DNA of 64,000 nucleotides, taken from NCBI RefSeq assembly GCF_022387135.1, contig NZ_CP092462.1, positions 4,278,001-4,342,000 of the forward strand. The letters run 5' to 3'. The notes under the pieces are model-generated. The model was not told the origin of the DNA. It saw only the letters and a program-made list of their open reading frames with translations, and ran no database searches. Positions 44,863-53,452 of the stretch are shown piece by piece. This DNA is from Comamonas sp. B21-038 (GTDB lineage Bacteria > Pseudomonadota > Gammaproteobacteria > Burkholderiales > Burkholderiaceae_C). Positions within the stretch are counted from its first letter, which is position 1, and each line of letters begins with the position of its first letter. The translations under genes and the position numbers were made by a program.

Positions 44863-46290
44863 TCAGTCCGCCGCGAACACCTTGCCCGGGTTCATCAGCC
44901 CCAGCGGATCGAGCGCCTGCTTGATCGCGCGCATCGCAGCCAGCTCCTGCGGGGTGCGGCTAAAGCCCAGGTAGGGCATCTTGTGCAGGCCAATGCCATG
45001 CTCGGCAGAGACACTGCCCTGGAACTGCTGCACCAGGCCGTACAGCACGGCTTCCAGCGCCTCGTCCTCGCCGTTGATGGTTTGGCTGTCGGTGGTCACG
45101 TGCAGGTTGCCGTCGCCCACATGGCCAAAGAACAGGCTGTGGTGGCCGGGCCAGCGCGCATCAAAGGCAGCGCGGCAGGCAGCGGCAAAGCGGCCAATAT
45201 CCACCTGGGGCAGGCTGACGTCGAAGTTCACCGGCGGGTGCATGTGCGCCGTCATCTCGGCCGGCGCCTCACGCAGCTTCCACAGGCTCCTGGCCTGCTC
45301 GCCCGATTGCGCAATCACCGCGTCCACCACCTCGCCGGCCTCCATGGCCTCGCCCAAGGCCTCTTCCACCGCAGCGCGCAACGCGGCCTCGTCCTTGCCG
45401 TCCACATCGATCAGCGCCTGCAGCGGATGCTGCTGGGCAAACGCGGGCTGGAGCTTTTGCCACTGCATGGAGGTCTGCACAAAGTCGCTCCACATCAGCT
45501 CGAACGCGGCCACGCTGTTGCCAAAGCGGCCTTGCATGCGCGCCAGCACCGCCAGCGCCTCGTCAAAGCCCGGCAGGGCCACCATGCAGGTGGCCTTGGC
45601 CTGCGGAGCGGGCCGCAGGCGCAGCAGCACGCGGGTGATGATGCCCAGGGTCCCCTCGGCACCGATAAAGAACTGCTTGAGGTCGTAGCCGGTGTTGTTC
45701 TTCAGCATCGGACGCAGCATCGGCAGCACCGTTCCATCGGCCAGCACCACCTCCAGCCCCAGCACCTGCTCGCGCATCATGCCGTTTTGCAGCACGCCAT
45801 TGCCGCCCGCATTGGTGGAGACATTGCCGCCAATCTGGCAGCTGCCACGTGCGCCCAGGTCCACACCAAACACCCAGCCGGCCGCCACGGCCGCTTCCTG
45901 CACCGTCTGCAGGCTCACCCCTGCCTGCACGGTCATCAGGCCGGTGCGCGCATTCACGTCCTCGATCTGCTGCATGCGGTCCATCGCCACCGCCACGCCA
46001 TGGGCCACTGGCACCGCCGCGCCGGCCAACCCGGTCAGGCCGCCCTGCGGCACCACCGGCACCCGGTGGGCATGGCAGATGCGCAGCAAGGCGCTGACCT
46101 CTTCGGTGCTGCGCGGGCGCAGCAGCGCCAGTGGTGGCACCGGCGGCGTGCCGCTCCAGTCGGTCCAGTACTTCTGCGCAATGGCGTCTGCGCCGCGCGA
46201 AAAGCCGTTGGGGCCCAGCGCTTGCTCAAGGTCGGTCCAGAAAGCCGCCGCAGGAGCGGCTGCCGCGTTGTCGGTGCGAGAGGTAGTCAT
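44863..46290 (-). CDS. FAD-linked D-2-hydroxyacid dehydrogenase (GlcD/DLD family)
   Basis: 475 residues. The N-terminal PCMH-type FAD domain has VPVVPQGGLTGLAGAAVP near 78 and GGNVSTNAGGNGVLQ near 155. The C-terminal FAD-linked oxidase domain has FFGHVGDGNLHV near 392 and SAEHGIGLHKMPYL near 430, the family's metal-binding and substrate region. Related enzymes oxidise D-lactate, D-2-hydroxyglutarate or glycolate using cytochrome or flavoprotein acceptors. Position 3' of hutG may be chance, since a terminator separates them. The ribosome site is weak. Confidence 0.88.
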   Translation of the reverse strand: MTTSRTDNAAAAPAAAFWTDLEQALGPNGFSRGADAIAQKYWTDWSGTPPVPPLALLRPRSTEEVSALLRICHAHRVPVVPQGGLTGLAGAAVPVAHGVAVAMDRMQQIEDVNARTGLMTVQAGVSLQTVQEAAVAAGWVFGVDLGARGSCQIGGNVSTNAGGNGVLQNGMMREQVLGLEVVLADGTVLPMLRPMLKNNTGYDLKQFFIGAEGTLGIITRVLLRLRPAPQAKATCMVALPGFDEALAVLARMQGRFGNSVAAFELMWSDFVQTSMQWQKLQPAFAQQHPLQALIDVDGKDEAALRAAVEEALGEAMEAGEVVDAVIAQSGEQARSLWKLREAPAEMTAHMHPPVNFDVSLPQVDIGRFAAACRAAFDARWPGHHSLFFGHVGDGNLHVTTDSQTINGEDEALEAVLYGLVQQFQGSVSAEHGIGLHKMPYLGFSRTPQELAAMRAIKQALDPLGLMNPGKVFAAD

Positions 46291-46363
46291 AGCCCGCTAT
46301 TGTCGGGCGGTTTGCCCGGCAGCCGCGCGCTGCCAGCAGCAAAACCTGCTGGGCCGGTAGAGC

Positions 46364-46412
46364 AAAAAAGCGGCATCCCTGGCCTGCCGTGCAAGCGCTG
46401 GATACCGCTTTT
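46364..46412 (-). terminator. Terminator of the hut operon
   Basis: AAAAGCGGTATCC and GGGATGCCGCTTTT arms (46412-46400 and 46379-46366 on the minus strand) pair with one mismatch, then run into T. It lies directly after the hutG stop and ends the transcript. Confidence 0.75.
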
Positions 46413-46425
46413 GGAGGCGCCGGGA

Positions 46426-47253
46426 TCAGCGTGCCGATTGCTGCACGTAGGCCAGCAAGGTCTCCACCATGCGGCGCACATGGGGCTGCACCTTGGCGGC
46501 TACGGCCGGCAGGTAGTCAAACGGCATGTGCTCCTGCATATAGCTGCTCTGCGTCATCTCCAGCTGGATGGCATGCACGTTCTGTGCCGGCTGGCCATAG
46601 TGGCGCGTGATGTAGCCGCCCTGGAAGCGGCCATTGAGCACGCTGGTGAAGCCGTCGGCCTCGCCTTTGCGCGCCTCGGCCAGCAGCGCCTCGCCCAGGC
46701 CTTCGCCGCAGCTGGCGCCCTTGTTGGTGCCCAGGTTCAGATCGGGCAGCTTGCCCTCAAAAAAGCGCGGCAGTACCGACTGGATCGAATGCGCATCCCA
46801 CAGGCCCGCAGCGCCATGCTGGGCCTGGATGCGGGCCAGCTCGGCGGCCAGCTGGTCGTGGTAGGGCTTCCAGACCTGGTCACGGCGCTGGGCAATCTCG
46901 GCATCATCGGGCTGCAGCGCGGCGCTTTGGTAGACGGGGGTGTCGGCAAAGGTGTCCACCGGGCACAGGCCGGTGACGCTCTGGCCGGGGTAGAGGCTGG
47001 CGCCATCGGGGGGACGGTTCATGTCCACGACCAGGCGCGAATGCGTGGCCACCAGGGTCGAGGCGCCGATCTCCTGCGCAAAGGCGTAGAGCAGCGGCAG
47101 GTGCCAGTCGGTGTCATGGACCTCGCGCGCCTCGGGCGTAAAGCGCTCGGCCAGCGCCGGCGGCACATAGATGCCCACATGGGGGAAGGAGATCAGCAGC
47201 GGCGCCGTGCCTTGGCGGAACTCGAAGGCGGCGCGGTCGGTTTCAAAATGCAT
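46426..47253 (-). CDS. hutG: N-formylglutamate deformylase
   Basis: 275 residues from ATG 47253, with CAGGAGCC upstream and three bases after the hutF stop. The N-formylglutamate amidohydrolase family is shown by LLISFPHVGIYVPP near 20, DTDWHLP near 47, VVDMNRPPDGASLYPG near 74, and DAHSIQSVLPRFFEGKLPD near 153. It hydrolyses N-formyl-L-glutamate to glutamate and formate, the last step of the five-step histidine pathway. HutF upstream supplies the substrate. Confidence 0.92.
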   Translation of the reverse strand: MHFETDRAAFEFRQGTAPLLISFPHVGIYVPPALAERFTPEAREVHDTDWHLPLLYAFAQEIGASTLVATHSRLVVDMNRPPDGASLYPGQSVTGLCPVDTFADTPVYQSAALQPDDAEIAQRRDQVWKPYHDQLAAELARIQAQHGAAGLWDAHSIQSVLPRFFEGKLPDLNLGTNKGASCGEGLGEALLAEARKGEADGFTSVLNGRFQGGYITRHYGQPAQNVHAIQLEMTQSSYMQEHMPFDYLPAVAAKVQPHVRRMVETLLAYVQQSAR

Positions 47254-47256
47254 GGA

Positions 47257-48663
47257 TCATGGCTCCTGAAGAAGTTCGGTACGCGCGGCGACAAAGCTGC
47301 GCTGCGCGCTCTGGTGCAGCGGGTGGCGGCCGTCAGCCACGCGGCACTGGCCGCCCACCCAGACACTGGCCACCGCACTGCTGCGGCTGCTGGCAAACAC
47401 ATGGGCATCGAGCTGCTCGGCCGCCGGCAAGCCGGCCAGCGCCAGGTGCTGGTCATCGAGCACCACCCAATCGGCCTGCTGGCCCACGGCCAGGCCAGCC
47501 ACCGCGCGGCCGCTGGCCTGCGCGCCGCCCTGCACGGCCGCCAGCAGCATATGGCTGCCCACATGCGGCTGCTGCGCACTGGCCGCCACATTGCGCTGCT
47601 GCGATTGCAGGCGCTGGCTGTACTCCAGCATCATCAGCTCTTCGGCGGCGTTCACGCCGATATGGCTGTCCGAGCCAATGCCCCAGCGGCCCGCGCCGGC
47701 CTGCCAGCGCGGCAGGTCGAAGATGCCATCGCCCAGGTTGGCTTCGGTCAGCGGGCACAGGCCGGCCACCGCCTGCGAGGCAGCGGCGGCGGCGTATTCA
47801 GCCTCGTCCATGTGTGTCGCATGCACCAGGCACCAGCGCGCGTCCACCGGCATATGGTCCAGCAGCCAGGCCACCGGGCGCTGGCCGCTCCAGGCGACGC
47901 AGGCGTTGACCTCGGCCATCTGCTCGGCAATGTGGATATGCACCGGCGCCTGGGCGCTCAGTGCATGCAGGCCTTGCACGGCCTCCTGCAAGGCCTGGGG
48001 TGCCACGGCGCGCAGCGAATGCGGTGCCAGGCCCAGCGCTGCGCCTTGGGCGCTGCAGGCCGGTGCCAAGGTTTCCAGCAGGCGCAGCATGTTGTCGGTG
48101 CTGCGGATGAAGCGCTTTTGTCCCTCATTGGGCGCCTGGCCGCCAAAACCGCTGTTCTGGTACAGCACCGGCAGCAAGGTGATGCCGATGCCCGCCGTCT
48201 GCGCCGCCCGCAGCAGCGCCAGACTCAACTCGCCATCGGGCGCATAGGCCTGGCCATTGGGGCGGTGGTGCAGGTAGTGGAACTCGCAGACGCTGGTGTA
48301 GCCCGCTTCGAGCATCTCGATGTACAGCCAGGTGGCAATCGCCTCCAGGTGCTGGGGCCCCAGCCGGGCCGCAAAGCGGTACATCAGGTTGCGCCAGCTC
48401 CAAAAGCTGTCCTGCGCCTGGCCCCGGAACTCCGAGAGCCCGGCAAAGCCGCGCTGGAAGGCATGCGAATGCAAGTTGGGCATGCCCGGCAGCAAGGGGC
48501 CGGCGGCCTGCGTCACGCCGCTGCAGCAGCTGGCATCCACGCCGGGCTCGACCGACGTCAGACGCCCCTGTGCATCCCAGCGCAGCAGCACGTTCTGGGC
48601 CCAGCCGCGGGGCAGCAAGGCCTGGGCGGCAAACAGTTGGTTATGGGTATTCACATCAGACAC
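47257..48663 (-). CDS. hutF: Formimidoylglutamate deiminase
   Basis: 468 residues from GTG 48663; GGAGGT lies eight bases upstream, inside hutD, which it overlaps by eight bases. Amidohydrolase fold: the metal pair NLHSHAFQRG near residue 63, HIHIAEQ near 240, HATHMD near 280 and the aspartate in GIGSDSHIGVNAAEE near 325. It converts N-formimidoyl-L-glutamate to N-formyl-L-glutamate and ammonia, the alternative to the HutG/FTCD route. The pathway upper part (HutH, HutU, HutI) is not in this window. Confidence 0.93.
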   Translation of the reverse strand: MSDVNTHNQLFAAQALLPRGWAQNVLLRWDAQGRLTSVEPGVDASCCSGVTQAAGPLLPGMPNLHSHAFQRGFAGLSEFRGQAQDSFWSWRNLMYRFAARLGPQHLEAIATWLYIEMLEAGYTSVCEFHYLHHRPNGQAYAPDGELSLALLRAAQTAGIGITLLPVLYQNSGFGGQAPNEGQKRFIRSTDNMLRLLETLAPACSAQGAALGLAPHSLRAVAPQALQEAVQGLHALSAQAPVHIHIAEQMAEVNACVAWSGQRPVAWLLDHMPVDARWCLVHATHMDEAEYAAAAASQAVAGLCPLTEANLGDGIFDLPRWQAGAGRWGIGSDSHIGVNAAEELMMLEYSQRLQSQQRNVAASAQQPHVGSHMLLAAVQGGAQASGRAVAGLAVGQQADWVVLDDQHLALAGLPAAEQLDAHVFASSRSSAVASVWVGGQCRVADGRHPLHQSAQRSFVAARTELLQEP

Positions 48664-49252
48664 CGGCAGCTACCTCCTGCAGCGCGACGGCGATCAACCA
48701 GGCATCGTGGCTGCTCGCCTCCAGCTGCAATGGCTGGCCCAGCGCGGCGGTCCAGTACAGGCCGTCTTCGCCACCGGCCGTCAAGGCGGCCGACTGCGCA
48801 GGCAAGCGCCAGCTGCCCGCCCGCGCCAGCAGCAGGCCCTGGGCACTGGTCAGTGCCAGGCTGCCACCCCGGTGGATGGTGACCTGCGCCTGCACCCGGC
48901 CACGCCGGGTCATCACATTCAGATCCTGCGAGGCGCCGCCCAGCAGCTGGCAGTCCAGCGCCACATCGCCCGAAAACGCAAAAGGCTGCAGGCAGTGCTG
49001 CAGCAGGTGGTCCACGCTGCCATCGGCTGCTTGCAAATGCACGCCGTCACCTTCCAGCAAGGTGATGATGCGGTCGACGCCGGCAAAGGCCGAGAACGGC
49101 CCGCTGCTGGCAATTTGCGCAATGCTGATGCGCCAGGCAAAACTGTCGATACTTGCGCCAGGCGGCCAGCACAGCACCTCCTGGGTGGTGCCGCCGCCGT
49201 TCTTCCATGGCGTAGCGGGCAGCGCGCTGCTGCTGAAAAATTGCATGCTCAT
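48656..49252 (-). CDS. hutD: HutD family protein
   Basis: 198 residues; ATG 49252 or 49246. The HutD cupin fold is shown by LPATPWKNGGGTTQEVLCWP near residue 11-30 and SIAQIASSGPFSAFAGVDRI near 43-62. HutD proteins are a standard part of histidine utilisation operons; their role is thought to be regulatory, perhaps limiting pathway flux, but no enzyme activity is established. It sits between the ABC ATPase (10-base gap) and hutF. Confidence 0.88.
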   Translation of the reverse strand: MSMQFFSSSALPATPWKNGGGTTQEVLCWPPGASIDSFAWRISIAQIASSGPFSAFAGVDRIITLLEGDGVHLQAADGSVDHLLQHCLQPFAFSGDVALDCQLLGGASQDLNVMTRRGRVQAQVTIHRGGSLALTSAQGLLLARAGSWRLPAQSAALTAGGEDGLYWTAALGQPLQLEASSHDAWLIAVALQEVAAGV

Positions 49253-49262
49253 AGCTACCCGT

Positions 49263-50039
49263 TTATTGCTTGGTCAACACGGCCTGCAAAAAGCTGCGCG
49301 TGCGCTCTTTGGTCGGGTTGCTGAAGATGGTCTGCGGATCGCCGGCTTCGATGATGCCGCCGCCATCCATGACGACAACCACATCGGCCACTTCCTTGGC
49401 AAAGCCCATTTCATGGGTCACCACCATCATCGTCATGCCTTCTGCGGCCAGCATCTTCATCACCTGCAGCACCTCGCCCACCAGTTCGGGGTCGAGCGCC
49501 GAGGTGGGCTCGTCAAACAGCATCACCTTGGGGCGCATCGCCAGCGCACGGGCAATCGCCACGCGCTGCTTTTGCCCCCCCGAGAGGCTGCCGGGCATCG
49601 CATCGGCCTTGTGGGCCAGGCCCACCTTTTGCAGCAGGTCATGCGCCAGCGCATCGGCATCCTTGCGGCTGAGGCCATGGAGCTTGCGCGGGCCCAGGGT
49701 CACGTTGTCCAGCACCGACAGGTGCGGGAACAGGTTGAAGGACTGGAACACCATGCCGACCTCTTCGCGCAGCGCGTTGAGGGCTTTCTCGGGCAGCATC
49801 TGGCCGTCCTGCACCAGCGTGCGGCCACAGATGTCGATGCGGCCGCCTTGCGGCGCCTCCAGCCCATTGCAGCAGCGCAGAAAGGTGCTCTTGCCCGAGC
49901 CGCTGGGGCCGATGACGACCACCACTTGTTTGGGCTTGACATCGAAGTCGATGCCGTCGAGCACCACATGCGAGCCATAGGCCTTGCGCAGGCCACGGAT
50001 GCGGATCATGGATTCGGAATTCAACGGAGCTGCGGTCAT
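49263..50039 (-). CDS. Polar amino acid ABC transporter ATPase
   Basis: 258 residues. ABC domain: Walker [12 protein letters not shown] near 49, Q-loop [12 protein letters not shown] near 97, signature [15 protein letters not shown] near 152, Walker [15 protein letters not shown], and the switch histidine in [12 protein letters not shown]. The HisP/GlnQ pattern (PAAT family) is clear. The ATG overlaps the permease stop (ATGA); the frame may start at an internal ATG ten codons later, since the ABC fold begins there. With the permease and binding protein it forms an importer whose position before hutDFG suggests histidine, urocanate or a related substrate. Confidence 0.9.
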   Translation of the reverse strand: MTAAPLNSESMIRIRGLRKAYGSHVVLDGIDFDVKPKQVVVVIGPSGSGKSTFLRCCNGLEAPQGGRIDICGRTLVQDGQMLPEKALNALREEVGMVFQSFNLFPHLSVLDNVTLGPRKLHGLSRKDADALAHDLLQKVGLAHKADAMPGSLSGGQKQRVAIARALAMRPKVMLFDEPTSALDPELVGEVLQVMKMLAAEGMTMMVVTHEMGFAKEVADVVVVMDGGGIIEAGDPQTIFSNPTKERTRSFLQAVLTKQ

Positions 50040-50704
50040 TGCACCATGCCTCCAGCGCGCATGCGCTTCTCAAAATGGCGCAGTGCCAGGGTGGTCACGC
50101 CGGTCAACACAAAATAAATCACGGCAATCGCCAAATACACTTCCAGCGAGCGGTAGGACACGCTGATGATCTTCTGGCCCTGGTGCATCACATCGTGGAT
50201 GGTCAGCAGCGAGACCAGCGCCGAGTTCTTGATCAGTGCAATGAACTCGTTGCCCAGCGGCGGAATCATCCGCACGATGGCCTGGGGCAGGATCACCGAC
50301 AGCATGGCCTGGCCGGACGACATGCCGATGGAGCGCGCTGCCTCCATCTGGCCGCGGTCGATGGACTGGATGGCGCCACGCACCACTTCGGACACATAGG
50401 CACCCGAGTAGATGCCCAGGCCCAGCACGCCGCAGGCAAAGGCCGGCAGCATGATGTTGAACTGCGGCAGACCAAAGAACAGGATGAACAGCTGCACCAG
50501 GAGCGGCGTGCCCCGGATCACGGCCACATAGGCTGTGCAGATGCTGTAGATGATCCTGTTTTTGGGGTTGAGCCGGCCAATGCCGATCAGCAGACCCATC
50601 ACGCAACCCAGCACCAGCGCTGCGGCCGTGATCTCCACCGTCACCGCTGCACCGCGCAGCAGATCGGGCCACCCTGCCCAGACGGGCGAAAAATCCAAAT
50701 CCAT
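50036..50704 (-). CDS. Polar amino acid ABC transporter permease
   Basis: 222 residues from ATG 50704, with AGGATTGACT upstream. Five to six membrane helices of the HisM/GlnP type. The conserved loop is [20 protein letters not shown] near residue 120-139, the ATPase docking region, and [20 protein letters not shown] near 61-80 is a further family hallmark. A single permease gene implies a homodimeric channel. It follows the binding protein by 63 bases and overlaps the ATPase gene by four. Confidence 0.9.
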   Translation of the reverse strand: MDLDFSPVWAGWPDLLRGAAVTVEITAAALVLGCVMGLLIGIGRLNPKNRIIYSICTAYVAVIRGTPLLVQLFILFFGLPQFNIMLPAFACGVLGLGIYSGAYVSEVVRGAIQSIDRGQMEAARSIGMSSGQAMLSVILPQAIVRMIPPLGNEFIALIKNSALVSLLTIHDVMHQGQKIISVSYRSLEVYLAIAVIYFVLTGVTTLALRHFEKRMRAGGMVQ

Positions 50705-50767
50705 AGTCAATCCTGTCGTCTCAGATCAGCGCACTGCCCGGGCAGCGCGCTGCGGCACCCATGCCGG

Positions 50768-51508
50768 TTACTTGCTGCCGGGGAACCACTTGTCCACGAT
50801 GGCCTTGTAGCCGCCATCAGCCTTGAGCTGCTCGAGCGCCCTGTTCACCGCGGCGGTCAGCTCGGGCGTGTCCTTGCGGATGGCCATGCCGTATTCCTCG
50901 GTGGTGATCTGCTCGGCCAGCACCTTCATGCCGCCACGGGTGCGGTTGTACTGGAACGCAGCAGGCTTGCCGGTCACGGCGGCATCGGCGCGCCCGATAT
51001 CCACCAGGTTGAACATTTCCTGGTTTTTTTCCACCTCGACGCGCTGCACCTTGGGGAAGTGTTCGGTCAGGTAACCCACGGACTTGGTGCCCACCTGCAC
51101 GGACACCTTCTTGCCGTCCAGATCGCTCAGCTTGGTGATGGGGCTGCCTTCCTTGACCATCGCCACCAGGCCACCGGCGTAGTAAGGCTGGGTGAAGTCC
51201 ACCACCTTCTTGCGCTCATCGGTGATGTAGATGGCCGAGACGGCCATGTCGTAGCGGCGGGCGATCAGACCGGGTACCAGGCCCTTGAAATCGATATCGA
51301 TCCATTCGACCTTCTTGCCCATCTTGGCCGCAACGGCCTCGACGAGTTCGACGTCGAAGCCGGTCTTCTTACCGTTTTCAACAAATTCCATCGGCGGGAA
51401 GGTGGCATCGGTGGCCACGCGCAGCACATTGTTCTGGGCAAAGGCAGCGCCTGCACCACAGGCCAGGGCGATCAAAGAGGTCTTCAAGACCAGGCGGCGG
51501 AAGTTCAT
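50768..51508 (-). CDS. Polar amino acid ABC transporter substrate-binding protein
   Basis: 246 residues from ATG 51508 (AAGGACTC upstream). Signal peptide to about 24 (GAGAAFA-QN). Solute-binding protein family 3: VLRVATDATFPPMEFVENGK near 28-47, GFDVELVEAVAAKMGKK near 50-66, and DMAVSAIYITDERKKVVDFT near 86-105. The binding cleft is typical of histidine, glutamine or arginine receptors. It follows the IclR gene by 45 bases, so both are probably in one transcript. The ligand is inferred from the hut genes downstream. Confidence 0.88.
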   Translation of the reverse strand: MNFRRLVLKTSLIALACGAGAAFAQNNVLRVATDATFPPMEFVENGKKTGFDVELVEAVAAKMGKKVEWIDIDFKGLVPGLIARRYDMAVSAIYITDERKKVVDFTQPYYAGGLVAMVKEGSPITKLSDLDGKKVSVQVGTKSVGYLTEHFPKVQRVEVEKNQEMFNLVDIGRADAAVTGKPAAFQYNRTRGGMKVLAEQITTEEYGMAIRKDTPELTAAVNRALEQLKADGGYKAIVDKWFPGSK

Positions 51509-51553
51509 GGGAGAGTCCTTTTTCAATTCAAGTACCAAGCAAAAATCTCAATG

Positions 51554-52333
51554 TCATCCAGCCAGACTGCGGGAGATGCGGGCCGCTGCGGCCAACGTGG
51601 CCTGCACCAGCTGGGCCTGCTGGTGCTGCACACGCTGGTGGGGCGCCATCAGGCTGAGCGCCGCCACGGCGCGGCGGCCGCTGGCAAATACCGGCACGCT
51701 GCAGCCCCAGACACCGGCATCGACCTGGCCCACCGTGGTGATGTAGCCCTGCGTGCGCAACTCCTGCAGCTCGGCAGCAGCTTCGGCGCGGGCGGGGGTG
51801 CCTTCGCCATAGTGCTGGTTCAGCAGCGCTTCGCGTTGCACGGCGGGCAGATAGGCCAGCACGCATTTGGCAGACGCCCCGACCTTCAGCGGCACGCTGC
51901 TGCCCTTGTCGAAGGAGCAGCGCAGCGACAGCGGGCTTTCCACCATGTCCAGGCACACGGCCTGGCCATTGGCGGCAACCAGCAAACCTGCGCTTTCCTG
52001 GGTCTGCTGCGACAGCTGCACCAGTACAGGGCGGGCCACATGCACCAAATGGGAGCCGTCATCGAAGCCACGCGCCAGCTGCAGGCCCAGCGGCCCGGGC
52101 GCATACAGCGCACCGCTGTCGGCCACAAAGCCAAAGCGCTTGAGGCGCGCGAGCTGCCGGTACAGGCTGCTGCGGGGCAAACCCGTGCCCTGCATCAGCT
52201 CGTTGGCCGACAGCGGCCGCCCGGCGCAAGCCAGAACCGCCAGCACCTGCAGCACACGGTCGGCCGCCGACACCTCGGAACCCGGGGCATCCGCTGCCGT
52301 ACGCTCGCCAACCAACAACTCTGAAGCATCCAT
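51554..52333 (-). CDS. IclR family transcriptional regulator
   Basis: 259 residues from ATG 52333; a TTG two codons upstream is possible. The N-terminal winged helix covers about 22-80 (SAADRVLQVLAVLACAGRPL, then LPRSSLYRQLARLKRFGFV). The IclR ligand-binding GAF-like domain follows from about 95 (VGASAKCVLAYLP near 170 and GVWGCSVPVF near 213). It is the first gene of the transporter-hut unit, and the palindromes just upstream (52440-52479) are likely its operators. Use of IclR instead of the HutC repressor common in hut operons is noteworthy. Confidence 0.88.
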   Translation of the reverse strand: MDASELLVGERTAADAPGSEVSAADRVLQVLAVLACAGRPLSANELMQGTGLPRSSLYRQLARLKRFGFVADSGALYAPGPLGLQLARGFDDGSHLVHVARPVLVQLSQQTQESAGLLVAANGQAVCLDMVESPLSLRCSFDKGSSVPLKVGASAKCVLAYLPAVQREALLNQHYGEGTPARAEAAAELQELRTQGYITTVGQVDAGVWGCSVPVFASGRRAVAALSLMAPHQRVQHQQAQLVQATLAAAARISRSLAG

Positions 52334-52439
52334 TTGCAATTCCCATTCCTCGGGACTAGTGACACAGATGATCTTGCAAGATCAATGCCAGAATTGTCGA
52401 ATTGCTCTCTGAATAAATACCTAGCGCAAACCCTAGGTC

Positions 52440-52479
52440 GGAATTGAATGGAGAATTCAATTCCCATTTAATGGGAATT
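52440..52479. promoter_or_regulatory. Overlapping palindromes upstream of the IclR gene
   Basis: GGAATTGAA (52440-52448) pairs with TTCAATTCC (52456-52464). AATTCCCATT (52459-52468) pairs with AATGGGAATT (52470-52479) around a single T. The half-site CAATTCCCATT recurs at 52337-52347 by the start codon. Twofold A/T-rich sites with GGAA/TTCC arms are the form bound by IclR-family proteins, so autoregulation of the transporter-hut operon is likely. Confidence 0.6.
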
Positions 52480-52558
52480 TGAGATGTAAAAAGCCCCAGC
52501 ATGGTGCGGCGCTGGACGCGCTGGCGAACGCGACCGCTGCCTTGCAGGGCGGTGGACT

Positions 52559-52593
52559 GGGGGAACGGGGGAGTGGGGGAGTGGGGGAGTGGG
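52559..52593 (+). repeat. G-tract tandem repeat with quadruplex potential
   Basis: Three perfect copies of GGGGGAGT at 52567-52590, preceded by GGGGG at 52559-52563 and followed by GGG. This makes four runs of five G with three-base loops, a strong G-quadruplex candidate on the plus strand. It lies between the IclR gene promoter and the end of rsmE, downstream of rsmE on the minus strand. Confidence 0.75.
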
Positions 52594-52663
52594 TGGCAGG
52601 CCTGTGGCAGGGCCGCCGTTCGATCAGCGCTTGATCAGCACCTGGCCAGCGCCCAGACTGCGG

Positions 52664-53398
52664 TCAAAGGGCCGCCAGATAACCCAAAGCCGCCAGCGGC
52701 GCCGTCTCGGCGCGCAGCACACGCGGGCCCAGCGTGACGGGCGCAAAGCCGTGGCCGCGTGCCAGTGCTTCTTCAGCAGGCGACAGGCCGCCTTCGGGGC
52801 CGGACAGAAAGACAAGGGGCTGCGTGCCTGCTTGCTGCACCGCCTGGGCCAGCGGCTGCGTGCCCTCGGCCAGCGACAGCACCAGGCGCTGCGCATCGGC
52901 CAGGCTCCCGGCCTTGATCCATTGCGCCAAGTCCACCGGCGCATGGATGCGTGGCACCTGGTTGCGGCCACATTGCTCGCAGGCGCTGGCGGCAATCGCC
53001 TGCCAGCGCTCCTGGCGCTTGGTGGCGCGGTCGCCCTTGAGGCGGGTGACCGAGCGCTCGGCCTCCAGCGGCGTGATGCTGGCCACGCCCAGCTCGGTCG
53101 CCTTCTCCACCAGCCATTCCATGCGCTCGCCAGCGGTAATGCCGGCGAGCAGGTGTACGGCACGGGCCGCTTCGCGCTCGATGGCCGTGTGGCCCTCTAT
53201 CTGCACGGTCACATGGCTGCGGCCCATTTGCACGATGCTGGCGTCGTACTCGCCCGCCGGGCTGCCCGCCTCGCCGTTGAACAAGGTGATGTGCTCGCCG
53301 GGCTGCATGCGAAACACCTGCACATGGCGCGCAGCCTCAGGCGGCAGATCCAGGGTGGCGCCGGCGCGCAGCTCAACGGGGCAATAAAAACGGGGCAT
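52664..53398 (-). CDS. rsmE: 16S rRNA m3U1498 methyltransferase RsmE
   Basis: 244 residues. An N-terminal PUA-like domain (MPRFYCPVEL, then HVQVFRMQPGEHITLFNGEA) and a C-terminal SPOUT methyltransferase with the trefoil-knot motifs LSGPEGGLSPAEE near 195 and LGPRVLRAETAPLAAL near 220. ERMEWLVEKATELGV near 92-106 is the family segment binding RNA. It methylates U1498 of 16S rRNA using SAM. It lies 54 bases downstream of the sugar kinase gene in the same direction. Confidence 0.93.
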   Translation of the reverse strand: MPRFYCPVELRAGATLDLPPEAARHVQVFRMQPGEHITLFNGEAGSPAGEYDASIVQMGRSHVTVQIEGHTAIEREAARAVHLLAGITAGERMEWLVEKATELGVASITPLEAERSVTRLKGDRATKRQERWQAIAASACEQCGRNQVPRIHAPVDLAQWIKAGSLADAQRLVLSLAEGTQPLAQAVQQAGTQPLVFLSGPEGGLSPAEEALARGHGFAPVTLGPRVLRAETAPLAALGYLAAL

Positions 53399-53452
53399 GG
53401 GGATCGGTCAAAGTGGACGGAGGTAAGGGGGCAGGAGGGTCAGGTCAGAGGC

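Noticed and set aside
44641-48882. A plus-strand open frame of over 1400 codons antisense to the flavoprotein, hutG and hutF genes
   Set aside because: It is antisense to three clearly recognised genes, is rich in His, Arg and Gln as expected of a GC-rich shadow frame, and shows no domain.
50039-52324. A long plus-strand frame antisense to the permease, binding protein and IclR genes
   Set aside because: Same low-complexity His/Gln/Arg composition, no ribosome site, and fully covered by conserved genes on the other strand.
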